Part shown: piece by piece, positions 7,153-15,832 of the stretch | Position numbering within the stretch: position 1 is the first letter of the stretch | Layout of the letters: every line of letters starts with the position of its first letter | Assembly: GCA_900548855.1 (NCBI GenBank) | Contig: URMF01000033.1 | Location: 1 to 41,678, forward strand | Source: an uncultured Eubacteriales bacterium | GTDB lineage: Bacteria > Bacillota > Clostridia > Lachnospirales > Lachnospiraceae | DNA: 41,678 bases | Direction of reading: 5' to 3' | Notes under the pieces: generated by a model | The model's database searches: none | What the model was told of the DNA's origin: nothing | What the model saw: the letters and a program-made list of their open reading frames with translations, nothing else | Position numbers and translations under genes: made by a program

Positions 7153-8003
7153 AAGTTAAGAAGCCAGAGGTAAAAATGAATCTTTATGAAACAGATAAAG
7201 ATGTGTTGAAAAGCTTTATTACAAATGAAAAAATAGATGGGGTATTTACGGAAAAATACTTAATTCTACAAAATTTTGCGGATGATTGTAGATTTTCATC
7301 AGATATTCAGCCGGAATTAATGGAATATTTATTGCCATTTTATTTGAGAATAATTGAAGAGGCAATCATGCATCAGAATAAAATGGCAGAAGATATTTAT
7401 AGTCAGTTTAATTCTATGATTTTTTTTAATCAACAAAATTTTAAAAATTCTGTAGGAGAAAAATATCCATATGTAATGGAATATTATGTTGAACAGACAG
7501 TGAAACGGATGGAAATGGGAAATAAAACAATACTCGGTGACATTTCTTTGTTTAACACAACAATTGCATTTGATAGAAATAATATTGTAAAGTTATTTGA
7601 TAAAATTTATGGAGGATCTTTAGCGATAAAATATTCATTCTTTAAGTATATTTCAGTTTTGCTTTTTAAGGAAAGCGATAATTTGCTTGCAATAAATGAA
7701 GAAAGGCCATTTTGGACGAGTGAAATATGGGATTTTGATGCACAGTTTTCTGACGCGTTTTTTTGGAATCAGGACATTGTTCAATATTATGAAAGGCATG
7801 TGACAAGACAAGAGATTGAGGAGGTATTTAAGGATATAACACCAATTTTATATAATAGTTTAGGAAAGGAGTTAATGAACCTTTTTTCAAGTGAAATGGA
7901 AAAGAGCTTTGCTACAGGAACTTTTGAAAAGAGAAAAAAGGAGTATTTACAGAAGATAAATTGTAGAAGTGAAAAATATAAGTATTGGACGGAGTGTTTT
8001 TAG
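7143..8003 (+). CDS. Putative immunity protein, unknown family
   Basis: This is a 286-residue protein starting inside the end of the preceding toxin fragment (AAGGTG upstream). It is predominantly alpha-helical, acidic and aromatic-rich, without signal peptide or membrane segments. It has no motif I can name. At this length and helical content it resembles the larger helical immunity proteins of polymorphic toxin loci. Base composition is as AT-rich as in the other immunity genes. The role is inferred from position only. Confidence 0.5.
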   Translation: MSIKVKKPEVKMNLYETDKDVLKSFITNEKIDGVFTEKYLILQNFADDCRFSSDIQPELMEYLLPFYLRIIEEAIMHQNKMAEDIYSQFNSMIFFNQQNFKNSVGEKYPYVMEYYVEQTVKRMEMGNKTILGDISLFNTTIAFDRNNIVKLFDKIYGGSLAIKYSFFKYISVLLFKESDNLLAINEERPFWTSEIWDFDAQFSDAFFWNQDIVQYYERHVTRQEIEEVFKDITPILYNSLGKELMNLFSSEMEKSFATGTFEKRKKEYLQKINCRSEKYKYWTECF

Positions 8004-8040
8004 GAAACCCAAAAGGGTAAAATAAAGCGTGTAAATTTTT

Positions 8041-10083
8041 TTGATTTTAACCCGCACATATGAACGAGATTATTCTGGCCTTGTTACAAAAATTAATCGT
8101 CCGGGAGGCAGATATACAAGGTATTGTTATGATAAACTGGGACGTGTGATAAGAACTGATTATTATGACAAAACTTATGAGAACTTTACTTATAATAAGA
8201 ATGGCGCTCTAATAGAGGTGGAAAACCAATATGGCAAGGTAAAGTTTGAACGAGATTCGTTGGGCAGGATTACGAAAGAGTGGCAGGGCAGGCACTGGAT
8301 ATCTAATCAGTATGATGAATTGGGAAACTGTATTCAGACAGTAAGCAGTTTTGGAGCAAATATACTTACCAGTCGGAATGAAATGGGACAGGCGACACAA
8401 GTGGCGGCATATTTGGATAAAGAAAAGCCGTGGGTGTCCAGGATGGAATATAATGCTTTGGGGCAGGAGACTCAGCGTCTGTTCTCTAATAATATCTGTA
8501 GTGCATGGGATTATGATAAAGCTGGCAGACCGATTTTTCACGAAGTAAGTAATCAGCGAAGTAAGGCAGACGCTGCTCATCAGGGAATTTTTGGAAATGT
8601 TGTCGGCTGGTCGGATACATTGCGCAGGCACAGATATGAATGGGATGTGAATTATCAGTTAAAGGAGGTTACGAATGGACTGACAAAAGGAACAACAGTG
8701 TATTCTTATGATCAGTTTAGTAACTTAGTAAGTGCAAAAGAATCTGGTTTTGAGACTATTTTTAGAAGTGCAGATATTGTAGGAAATCTGTATGAAACAA
8801 AAGATTGCAGTGATCGTATTTACGGAGCGGGCAGCCGCTTAGAGAAATCCTGTATTAACTTGAAGGAAAAGCGGAACAAATATCAGGGAGGATATGGGAA
8901 GCTTATAACCAAGGGCAGGCAATTTTTCTATGATGAAGAGGGAAATCTGGCGAAGAAAATAGAACCGGATGGAGGTACATGGACGTACCGTTATTTTGGA
9001 AACGGCATGCTCCGGGAAGTAACCAGACCGGACAAAAGCTGTGTCAGCTTCCAATATGATACTTTTGGCAGGAGGATTGAAAAGTCAGTAACCAGTATAC
9101 ATAGTAAAGGAGTATCAGAGGGAAGGCAGCAAAAAGTAATAAGATTCCTGTGGAATGGAAATAACTTGTTTCATGAATGGGAAGAGAAATGCACAGTGGG
9201 CAGAAGGAAAACTGAAAATAAAGTAGATTTCAAAGCGGATTATATTTTGAAGCTGGAAAAACGAGAGGAGGAAAAAGCAAAAAAAGAAGCAGGGCAGGGA
9301 GAAAATATACCGGATAATCTGATTACATGGGTATTTCAGGATGACTTTATTCCCAGAGGAAAAATCACCAAGGATGGGAATTACAGTATTATAAGTGACT
9401 ATCTGGGAACTCCAGTGGAAGCCTATGATGAAGAGGGAAAGAAGGTTTGGGAAAGAAATCTGGATATCTATGGGCGTGTAAAAACGGAGGAAGCATTAGG
9501 TGAAAAGAATTTAATTCCATTCCGTTTCCAGGGGCAGTATGAGGATGAAGAAATAGGATTATATTATAATCGTTTCCGGTATTATTCGCCAGAGGAAGGA
9601 TGTTATACGCAGCAGGATCCGATTGGATTGGCAGGTGGTAATCCAACTCTGTATGGATATGTTTGTGATACAAATATTGAACTGGATTTATTGGGACTTT
9701 TTAAAGTTTGGAGAAATTTACGTCCTGACGAAGTTGTATCTGATGGTTTATCAGCTAAATTACCAGGAAGAAATATGAGTATTGCGGGACATCTTATGAA
9801 TGGAAGCAGACATAATGGCGCACAATTTATATCAACGACAACAGATCCTAAGGTAATTGAAAAATGGAATGAACCAGGGCAAAGGATAGTTATGTTTGAT
9901 ACGGATGATGTTATTCCAGATGTTTTAGGGAATAAAAACATTATAGATATTTCTACTCCAGAAAAGGCACGTGCAGCGGGATTGAAGAGAGGAAGACCAT
10001 ATTCAAATGCTGTTTCGTCTAAAGAGGTATTAGTTGAAGGAAGAGTACCTGCAAATAAGTTGACAATAACGTGTCCAGGTTAA
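8041..10083 (+). CDS. N-terminally truncated Rhs protein with ADP-ribosyltransferase-like toxin tip
   Basis: The 680-residue frame begins just after a TAA at 8032; the only start is a TTG at 8041 without ribosome binding site, and the protein starts in the middle of YD repeats (YCYDKLGRVIRTDYYD). YD repeats run to about residue 480. The Rhs core (IGLYYNRFRYYSPEEG, DPIGLAGGNPTLYGYV, DLLGL) lies around 500-550. The last ~125 residues are the toxin: VWRNLRPDE, QFISTTTDP and KEVLVEGRVP. This gives the Arg / Ser-Thr-Thr / Glu order of ADP-ribosyltransferases that modify target macromolecules with NAD. Full Rhs proteins are far longer, so this is an orphan tip. The immunity candidate is at 10313. 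Confidence 0.75.
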   Translation: MILTRTYERDYSGLVTKINRPGGRYTRYCYDKLGRVIRTDYYDKTYENFTYNKNGALIEVENQYGKVKFERDSLGRITKEWQGRHWISNQYDELGNCIQTVSSFGANILTSRNEMGQATQVAAYLDKEKPWVSRMEYNALGQETQRLFSNNICSAWDYDKAGRPIFHEVSNQRSKADAAHQGIFGNVVGWSDTLRRHRYEWDVNYQLKEVTNGLTKGTTVYSYDQFSNLVSAKESGFETIFRSADIVGNLYETKDCSDRIYGAGSRLEKSCINLKEKRNKYQGGYGKLITKGRQFFYDEEGNLAKKIEPDGGTWTYRYFGNGMLREVTRPDKSCVSFQYDTFGRRIEKSVTSIHSKGVSEGRQQKVIRFLWNGNNLFHEWEEKCTVGRRKTENKVDFKADYILKLEKREEEKAKKEAGQGENIPDNLITWVFQDDFIPRGKITKDGNYSIISDYLGTPVEAYDEEGKKVWERNLDIYGRVKTEEALGEKNLIPFRFQGQYEDEEIGLYYNRFRYYSPEEGCYTQQDPIGLAGGNPTLYGYVCDTNIELDLLGLFKVWRNLRPDEVVSDGLSAKLPGRNMSIAGHLMNGSRHNGAQFISTTTDPKVIEKWNEPGQRIVMFDTDDVIPDVLGNKNIIDISTPEKARAAGLKRGRPYSNAVSSKEVLVEGRVPANKLTITCPG

Positions 10084-10312
10084 CTGAAAATATATTATTG
10101 AATGTATTTTTAGTATGAAATATTAGAGAAGTTTACAAAGTAAAAAAGAAGAGTATGTGGAAATTTGATTATGGTTAAATTCTTATAAAAAGAGGTAATT
10201 GTTTTATGAATTTATAAGAAATAGAAGAGTGAGTTACTATATTTTATAAGTATATAAAATGGTTGAAGTTATTGAAGAGTGTGATTATAGAGATTTCTAA
10301 AGGAGTATTTTT

Positions 10313-10618
10313 ATGGATATAGAGCAGGCTATAGAGACTATATATACTGGATTGGTAAGTGAGGAATCTGTTCCAGTGAAATTAAGAGCATTTCGAGAAT
10401 TGGACAGGGAAATGCTAGGACAAGTGCAAGAAGCACTTTCCTTTGCAATAGAGTATTACAAAGGAAAGTCATTAGTACCTAAAAAATTAGCGATGGCAAT
10501 GGTCGATATTTTTGGTGCGTTTTGCTTTAATAGTGGTTTTAGTGAAAAAGAGCTGAGAGAGCTTGAGGATATTGGAATGAAATTACAGGAACAAGCATTA
10601 GAGCTTTTTGATGAATAA
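10313..10618 (+). CDS. Putative immunity protein of the Rhs ADP-ribosyltransferase toxin
   Basis: This is a 101-residue, wholly helical, acidic protein with a strong AAAGGAG before the ATG. It is the first gene after the Rhs tip, though 229 AT-rich bases separate them (no gene seen there). Two or three long amphipathic helices (e.g. REMLGQVQEALSFAIEYYKG and EKELRELEDIGMKLQEQAL) could pack against the toxin. There is no membrane segment or named family. Because it has its own spacing and ribosome binding site, it may be expressed from its own promoter even though the Rhs gene is truncated. Confidence 0.5.
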   Translation: MDIEQAIETIYTGLVSEESVPVKLRAFRELDREMLGQVQEALSFAIEYYKGKSLVPKKLAMAMVDIFGAFCFNSGFSEKELRELEDIGMKLQEQALELFDE

Positions 10619-10886
10619 AATAGCTAATCTTATAGTTGGACTTGAGTGAATGTAGAAACTATTTTAAAAAAGTAAAACTGATAAAAAATACATTATATGA
10701 TGTCTCCGAATTCTGATTGATTATGCCAGCGAAACTCTGGCATTGAAGTTTGACAAGTAAATATTAGCCGAAATTGAAAATAAGAGTACAAGAAATAGAC
10801 ATAGTACTGTTGTAATACCGAAAAATAAGGTATGATATCTATAGGATTATGCTACATTCAAAACCAACTTTCTGAGGGGAATTCAA
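10619..10886. other. AT-rich intergenic region, no gene seen
   Basis: No convincing ORF is present on either strand. A small perfect hairpin (ATGCCAG-N7-CTGGCAT) lies at 10723-10743 without a following T run. A weak promoter-like pair (TTGTAA-17-TGATAT) lies near 10811-10839, upstream of the short ORF at 10887. Confidence 0.4.
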
Positions 10887-10955
10887 ATGGCAGATTCCAT
10901 GCATCCAGATGCTGTAACATCAGGATGTGATAGAGGCGGCAGTACCACATCTTAG
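10887..10955 (+). CDS. Possible 22-codon small ORF, or a transposon scar
   Basis: An ATG eight bases after GAGGGG opens a 22-codon frame ending in TAG within a hairpin (10936-10977; GCGGCAG pairs with CTGCCGC, followed by TTTCT). The promoter-like pair, ribosome binding site, short frame and terminator-like hairpin in order could indicate a tiny gene. Equally, this may be the broken start of a larger gene cut by the IS21 insertion 75 bases downstream. No product is recognised. Confidence 0.25.
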   Translation: MADSMHPDAVTSGCDRGGSTTS

Positions 10956-11070
10956 TAGAGCGGTGTCTGCCGCTTTCTAATTTGAAGTCTATTTTCTCAC
11001 GCTTATTCGAGCGTTCAGCAGAAGTTCTTGCATTGTATTTTTTTCTTTTATGATTATTCCGGAGCTCTCT

Positions 11071-11143
11071 GAGCCACCTGTCCGGACTTTGGGAGCCACC
11101 ATTCCGGAGAATGAGAGCCACATATTCCGGTAATTCAGAGCCA
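11071..11143 (+). repeat. Multiple terminal repeats of the IS21 left end
   Basis: Four units of GAGCCAC(C/A).. followed by TCCGG occur in series (starting at about 11071, 11093, 11114 and 11138). Serial repeats inside the ends are the known binding sites of IS21-family transposases. The right end has partner copies in inverted orientation between 13575 and 13635. Confidence 0.7.
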
Positions 11144-11227
11144 CATTTAAACGCTCTATTACATATATTTCCTTTATACTGTTGATACACACCATTGGTG
11201 TGAATACAGGTAAAGGAGGTCACAATT

Positions 11228-12784
11228 ATGACCAAGTATCGTGAAATCCTACGCTTGCAGAGCTTAGGATTCAGCGAACGGAACATCGCACAGAGCTGCG
11301 GTGTATCCAGGAACACAGTCGCCAAGGTTTTGAAAAAGGCAGCGGAAATAAATATTTCATGGCCGCTGGATTTTGACATGACCGACAGCGCACTTGAGGA
11401 GCTTATGTTCCCAAAGGATAAGTCAGTAACAAATAAACGCATGCCTGACTTTGACTACATTCGCAAAGAACTTCTGCGAAATGGAGTCAACAAAAAGCTT
11501 CTCTGGGTAGAATACTGTGAGGAGTGCCGTATGAGCAACGAAGAGCCGCTCATGTATTCCCAGTTCTGCTACTACATCCAAAAGGATGAAGAGAAACGCA
11601 GGGCTACCATGCATATCCCGAGAAAGCCTGGTGAACAGATTGAAGTTGACTGGGCAGGTGATCCCGCCCACATCTTTGATCCGGACACCGGAGAGATCAC
11701 AGAGGCATGGATCTTTGTAGGGGTACTGACTTACAGCCAGTATGCTTTTGTAAAAGCATACATGAATGAGAAAACAAGCAACTGGATTAAAGCTCATGTC
11801 CAGATGTTCGATTTCTTTGGCGGTGTAACACCCATGCTTGTCTCCGATAACTGCACAACAGCAGTGAATCATGAAAAGAGCGACTGGTATACCACGTCAT
11901 TAAACACAACTTACCATGAGATGGCAGAACACTATAATCTTGCCATCATTCCGGCCAGAGTCCGGAAACCCAAGGATAAACCAAATGTAGAAGGATCTGT
12001 AGGAAAGATATCTACTTGGATAACTGCAGCCCTTCGTAATGAACAGTTTTTCTCGCTTGCAGAATTAAATGATTCTATCCGGGAAAAACTGAATGCCTAC
12101 AATGCTCGTAAATTCCAGAAAAAGGAATGCAGCAGGCTCAGTTTATTTCTTGGGGAAGAAATGCCGTTACTGGCTCCGTTGCCTGCTACACCCTTTGAAC
12201 TGGCTGAGTGGAAACAAGCCACTGTCCAGTTCAACTATCACATCGCAGTAGACAAGATGTACTACTCCGTGCCTTATCAGTATATCAAAAATAAGGTAGA
12301 TGTGCGTATAACAGATACAACGGTTGAAATATTTTATAATCACAATCGAATTGCCTCTCATAGGAGACTTCACGGAAGGAGCGGCCAGTATTCCACTGTG
12401 ACGGAACATATGCCGCAGGAACACCAGAAATATCTGGAATGGAACGGCGACAGGTTCCGCAAATGGGCAGATTCGATTGGAATTAACACAAGTAAGGTTG
12501 TCGATGCAATACTTACCTCCGGCAGGGTTGAACAACAATCCTATAGAAGCTGTATGGGATTGTTAAAACTGGCAGAGAAATATTCGCCTGAAAAACTGGA
12601 ACAGGTCTGTGCCAAAGCACTTTCTTATTCTGCTAAACCCAGCTATAAAAGTATCAAAAATCTATTGGCTGCAATGAAAGACTCACCAGATGACATATCG
12701 AATGCATCAAAGGAATCTCAGACTGTTGAAAAGCCACATGGCATCACAAGAGGTGCCAGATACTATGGAGGTAAACGATCATGA
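11228..12784 (+). CDS. istA: IS21-family transposase IstA
   Basis: This is a 518-residue DDE transposase, full length for the family, with AAAGGAGGT upstream. The N-terminus has a helix-turn-helix (YREILRLQSLGFSERNIAQ then GVSRNTVAKVL). The rve/DDE core carries Asp in EVDWAGD (about residue 141), Asp in VSDNC (about 206) and Glu in NVEGSVG (about 254). The C-terminal Mu-transposase-like beta-barrel domain follows (YYSVPYQY). It catalyses strand transfer together with IstB. The ATGA overlap with istB implies translational coupling. The gene appears intact. Confidence 0.95.
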   Translation: MTKYREILRLQSLGFSERNIAQSCGVSRNTVAKVLKKAAEINISWPLDFDMTDSALEELMFPKDKSVTNKRMPDFDYIRKELLRNGVNKKLLWVEYCEECRMSNEEPLMYSQFCYYIQKDEEKRRATMHIPRKPGEQIEVDWAGDPAHIFDPDTGEITEAWIFVGVLTYSQYAFVKAYMNEKTSNWIKAHVQMFDFFGGVTPMLVSDNCTTAVNHEKSDWYTTSLNTTYHEMAEHYNLAIIPARVRKPKDKPNVEGSVGKISTWITAALRNEQFFSLAELNDSIREKLNAYNARKFQKKECSRLSLFLGEEMPLLAPLPATPFELAEWKQATVQFNYHIAVDKMYYSVPYQYIKNKVDVRITDTTVEIFYNHNRIASHRRLHGRSGQYSTVTEHMPQEHQKYLEWNGDRFRKWADSIGINTSKVVDAILTSGRVEQQSYRSCMGLLKLAEKYSPEKLEQVCAKALSYSAKPSYKSIKNLLAAMKDSPDDISNASKESQTVEKPHGITRGARYYGGKRS

Positions 12785-13557
12785 CAAATCAAAGTACAAT
12801 CGATAAACTTATCGAAATGCGCCTGACCGCTATGGCAGATGCATTCCGTATCCAGATGGATGATCCTACAATGAAGGAAGTGCCGTTCGAGGACCGCTTC
12901 GGTATGCTTGTTGATATCGAGTACAGCAATCGCAAAAATAACCGGTTGAAAAGACTGATCCGGCAGGCTGAGTTCGAACAGCCGGATGCCAGCATTGCAG
13001 CAATTGATTACCAGTCCGGTCGGAAACTGAACAAAGCACTGATCAGCCGTCTGGCAACTTGCGAATACATTACAGAATACAGGAACATCTTCATTACAGG
13101 TGCCACCGGAAGTGGTAAAACTTATATGGCCTGTGCTTTTGGCATGGAGGCCTGCAAACACTACTACACAGTACGGTATGTGCGGCTTCCTGATTTATTA
13201 CTGGACTTACAGGCTGCCAGAGACAGCGGAACTTTTTCAACTGTCCTGAAGAAGTACACCAAGCCAGTAGTACTGATCATTGACGAGTGGCTTCTCCTCA
13301 AACTGACGGAAGCTGAAGCCAGAAACCTTTTTGAACTGATACACAAAAGACGCAAGAAATCATCCACGATCTTTTGCTCGCAGTTCCGCGAAAGTGAATG
13401 GTACCAACAAATCTGTGGCGGTGAAAGTACCCTGGCAGATGCCATTATGGATCGTATAACGTATGACTCATATAAAATCGATATTGAAAGCATTGATCCA
13501 TCCAAAGATCTCTCTATGCGAGAGGTATATGGATTAGATCCTGCAATGGCAAAGTAA
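12781..13557 (+). CDS. istB: IS21-family helper ATPase IstB
   Basis: This is a 258-residue DnaC/DnaA-like AAA+ ATPase. Walker A GATGSGKTYMACAFG lies around residues 105-120 and Walker B VLIIDEW around 165. It ends with the usual C-terminal helix (DLSMREVYGLD). IstB assists target capture and activates IstA. It overlaps istA by four bases. There is no truncation, so the element should be able to move if both ends are intact. Confidence 0.95.
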   Translation: MTNQSTIDKLIEMRLTAMADAFRIQMDDPTMKEVPFEDRFGMLVDIEYSNRKNNRLKRLIRQAEFEQPDASIAAIDYQSGRKLNKALISRLATCEYITEYRNIFITGATGSGKTYMACAFGMEACKHYYTVRYVRLPDLLLDLQAARDSGTFSTVLKKYTKPVVLIIDEWLLLKLTEAEARNLFELIHKRRKKSSTIFCSQFRESEWYQQICGGESTLADAIMDRITYDSYKIDIESIDPSKDLSMREVYGLDPAMAK

Positions 13558-13836
13558 CTTATCACTACAGAGAACGGAGTGGCTCCGTTAGTCCGGACAG
13601 GTGGCTCTCGCCACACCGGACTGGCGGCTCCGCCGCACCGTAATATTCAAACAGGTCACTTTCTGCATAGGATATTTTCTTTTGCTTTGATTCCTGCTAT
13701 TCTTAGAATATACAACAGATTGCTCTATATGGCACATTGAATACTGAGGAAAGGAGAAGTAAATATAATTATGAATATGCTTATAGAATGATCTGCATAT
13801 AACGACAAAATGATATTAAAATAGGGGGTGATTTTG

Positions 13837-14100
13837 ATGAAAGATTTTCATTTGAAGATTTTAGCTATAATAATGATAATTTTTGGCATATTTGGTTTAA
13901 GTACGCTTCCGTTTCTTTCCATTATTGTCCAATATATTGACTCAATAACTGGATTTAGTTCAGGAAATGGATATCTTACCAATAACATGGATTATCTTTT
14001 TAAAAGTCCTCTTATTTATATTGGTGGCTTTTTTGTTTTTAGTATCATTTTGGCAATTATTTATCTGGTTTATAGTTTTTTTAAAGCAAAGCGGGGGTGA
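13837..14100 (+). CDS. Small two-helix membrane protein
   Basis: The ATG at 13837 follows GGGGGTGAT with good spacing, so it is preferred over the GTG at 13828. The 87-residue product has an N-terminal hydrophobic helix (ILAIIMIIFGIFGLSTLPFLSII) and a C-terminal one (IYIGGFFVFSIILAIIYLVYS) ending in KAKRG. Both termini should therefore be cytoplasmic, with a short polar outer loop. It ends six bases before the secreted protein at 14107, so both belong to one operon. It could be an export partner or protection protein for that secreted product. No family is recognised. Confidence 0.6.
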   Translation: MKDFHLKILAIIMIIFGIFGLSTLPFLSIIVQYIDSITGFSSGNGYLTNNMDYLFKSPLIYIGGFFVFSIILAIIYLVYSFFKAKRG

Positions 14101-14106
14101 CTTCTA

Positions 14107-14721
14107 ATGAAAAAAATAATTAGTATGGTTTTAAGTTTTATATTGATTTTGGGGTGCTCGACAACAGCGTTTGCTGCGGAGACTCATAACTATGACACTG
14201 AAAATTTGCCTCATGATGGAGCTGATTATTTTGAAACGGAAATTAAAGCTGATGAGGAAAATGAAGAACGCATTTCTGATTTTGTTACCGTATATGGTTA
14301 TCAATATACCAAAGGTAGTTTAAAAAGTGGTGCATGGAGAAATGGCACGAGTGGTGGTAGTTCTACATCTAGCGCAAAATTATCATTGAATTACACTCAA
14401 GATACTTCTTATAATATTTCCTTTAAAGCTTCAGTTTCCGGTGGATATACAAATGGTGGAACTATAGGAAGTGAGTTGGGTGTTACACTAGGTGCATCAA
14501 AATCATATTCTTTAGGTAGCGGATACTCCGTAACTGTTCCAAAAGGATCTCATTATTTAATCAAATATCGTCCTATGTATTATACATATAAGGTCGTTGA
14601 GACAAAATATAAAGAAAGATATAATGAAGCATTAGGCGGCATGGAGAGATATGTGGTTGAAACAAAAACCTGCTATGTAGACGTATTTTCGCACTGGGAT
14701 TTTACACATGTAGCTAAGTAA
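14107..14721 (+). CDS. Secreted beta-rich protein, possibly pore-forming-toxin-like
   Basis: This 204-residue protein has a clear signal peptide (MKKIISMVLSFILILGCSTT then AFA, cleaved before AETHNYD). The Cys at 17 sits in a weak lipobox context, so a lipoprotein is possible but less likely. The mature protein has an acidic linker (residues 40-60), then alternating Ser/Thr-rich strands (SAKLSLNYTQDTSYNISFKA, GGYTNGGTIGSELGVTLG) and VTVPKGSHYLIKYRPMYYTY. This pattern resembles the insertion-loop strands and VP.G..Y.. block of aerolysin/ETX-type proteins; the likeness is by eye. It shares an operon with the small membrane protein and is followed by a terminator. Confidence 0.55.
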   Translation: MKKIISMVLSFILILGCSTTAFAAETHNYDTENLPHDGADYFETEIKADEENEERISDFVTVYGYQYTKGSLKSGAWRNGTSGGSSTSSAKLSLNYTQDTSYNISFKASVSGGYTNGGTIGSELGVTLGASKSYSLGSGYSVTVPKGSHYLIKYRPMYYTYKVVETKYKERYNEALGGMERYVVETKTCYVDVFSHWDFTHVAK

Positions 14722-14783
14722 AGGTGTATGTTACACTAAATAAAAGCAGGGAACTATCTATATCCATGCTTCAAACTGGAGAT

Positions 14784-14813
14784 AAAGCTCGTGGATCTGC
14801 CACGGGCTTTTCT
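14784..14813 (+). terminator. Intrinsic terminator after the secreted protein gene
   Basis: AAGCTCGTGG and CCACGGGCTT form a stem with a 5-base loop, followed by TTTCT. It lies 60 bases after the stop of the secreted protein gene and closes that two-gene operon. Confidence 0.75.
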
Positions 14814-14981
14814 CATGTTGTTATATACATTTTGCTGAAATTTTAAATTTCAGTGTAAAAGTAGATTGGTGTTTAGAAGGAATATGCAAAGTATTACACG
14901 AAAATGTCAAAGGATTACAGTTTCCTAAAACCCATAATAATTTCTGATATAATGCGATAAGTCAGAAAGGATGATGGGGCT

Positions 14982-15326
14982 ATGGGGAAAAGAGAGCACA
15001 TATACGAAATTATTGCAGAGAATATCAGAAAAGAACGCAGAAGGCTTGGAATTACACAGGCAGAGCTTGCAGAACGGGCAGATGTATCATTGGATACTAT
15101 CAAAAGTGTTGAAAATGGCAGAAGGGCAATGAGTCTTGATACATATTTGAATATTGTTCATGCATTGGAGTCATCGCCTATGGTTTTGATGAGCCAGCAG
15201 CACCCAGAAAAACACATTGAGCGTTTTGCATTTATGATGAATCGATGTGACGAAAGAGAAATAGAATTTGCATTACATATGATTGAACAAATATTAAGAG
15301 GACAGGAAGATTATCTGAGTGAATAG
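14982..15326 (+). CDS. XRE-family transcriptional regulator
   Basis: This is a 114-residue protein with an N-terminal HTH_3 domain (residues ~8-62: IRKERRRLGITQAELAERAD, then VSLDTIKSVENGRRAMSLDT) and a helical C-terminus that could dimerise. The ATG follows AAAGGATG. A TATAAT lies at 14948-14953. It is convergent with the small minus-strand gene at 15351. It is probably an element regulator; the target is unknown. Confidence 0.85.
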   Translation: MGKREHIYEIIAENIRKERRRLGITQAELAERADVSLDTIKSVENGRRAMSLDTYLNIVHALESSPMVLMSQQHPEKHIERFAFMMNRCDEREIEFALHMIEQILRGQEDYLSE

Positions 15327-15350
15327 ACGGGTAGTTATCCTGTCCTTTGT

Positions 15351-15584
15351 CTATGACTCTTTTGCAAATTTTTCAGCGAGATGGTATATGATTTCTTCAA
15401 TGGTGGGAGTATCATTTTCACATGGAAAGTCTGTCCAGAAGCGTTGCATTTTTGGATCAGGGCTTTTTAAAGCAATGGAAACTGCCCGCCCAATTTCCTG
15501 TTGGACTTCTTCTTTTGTGATTCCTTCTTTTTCGGCAATGATTTCCAAATATTTATCAACAGAGTATGTGTTTTTATCATTCAT
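15351..15584 (-). CDS. Small Spo0A-C-terminal-like protein
   Basis: This is a 77-residue acidic protein (KYLEIIAEKEGITKEEVQQE, then GRAVSIALKSPDP and FWTDFPCENDTPTIEEIIYH). It resembles small proteins in Clostridia annotated as carrying a Spo0A C-terminal-like DNA-binding fold, with two helices around a PTIEE turn. Its function is unknown; it may bind DNA or act as a decoy regulator. It converges on the XRE gene at 14982 with a 24-base gap. The ribosome binding site (AAAGGA) is rather distant from the ATG. Confidence 0.5.
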   Translation of the reverse strand: MNDKNTYSVDKYLEIIAEKEGITKEEVQQEIGRAVSIALKSPDPKMQRFWTDFPCENDTPTIEEIIYHLAEKFAKES

Positions 15585-15763
15585 AGTGTTGTTGTGAATC
15601 CTTTCTGAGAAGGGTATTTGCGGTCAAATTGTCAGGTGCTTGAATTGTCCCGGTTGAATACCATAAAAGTAAAACAGATAATCCGTTCTATATTACATAA
15701 TAACCTTGAGAGCTGTTTTCTATGCAGATTATGGCTATTTTCTATTCTATCATATACATACAG

Positions 15764-15785
15764 TATGGTGCATACACGCACCATA
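15764..15785. promoter_or_regulatory. Perfect operator-like dyad upstream of the XRE gene
   Basis: TATGGTGC-N6-GCACCATA is an 8-base perfect inverted repeat 48 bases before the start of the HTH gene at 15833. Such a symmetric site in the promoter of an XRE gene is typical of an autoregulatory or phage-type repressor operator. The short N6 spacer and AT-rich, A/T-ended arms do not suggest a terminator. Confidence 0.6.
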
Positions 15786-15832
15786 TCATTATAGGACACT
15801 CTTGCGTAGAATACAAGGAGGAGGTCTTTGTA

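Larger units (their letters stand above)
11051..13649 (+). mobile_element. IS21-family insertion sequence
   Basis: The element is about 2.6 kb and contains istA and istB in their usual overlapping order. Proposed ends are TGATTATTCCGGAGC on the left and the inverted TGAATATTACGGTGC on the right; they align over ~28 bases with mismatches and begin with the TG expected for IS21. Inside each end is the 18-base inverted motif GAGCCACCTGTCCGGACT (11071-11088 and complement at 13590-13607). No target-site duplication is apparent (left flank TTTTCTTTTA, right flank AACAGGTCAC), which may mean an old insertion or later rearrangement. Confidence 0.85.

Noticed and set aside
1..10620. Type VII (LXG/WXG) secretion as the toxin carrier
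   Set aside because: No LXG or WXG100 domain appears; carrier fragments resemble VgrG-like spikes and Rhs cores.
10858..11442. Minus-strand ORF of 194 codons at the IS21 left end
   Set aside because: It crosses the IS end and the terminal repeats, shares no motif with a known protein and lacks a ribosome binding site.
14107..14721. Lipoprotein
   Set aside because: A Cys occurs in the signal peptide (LILGC), but the region after it still looks like a signal peptide with a better AFA cleavage site; secretion is therefore preferred, though not proven.
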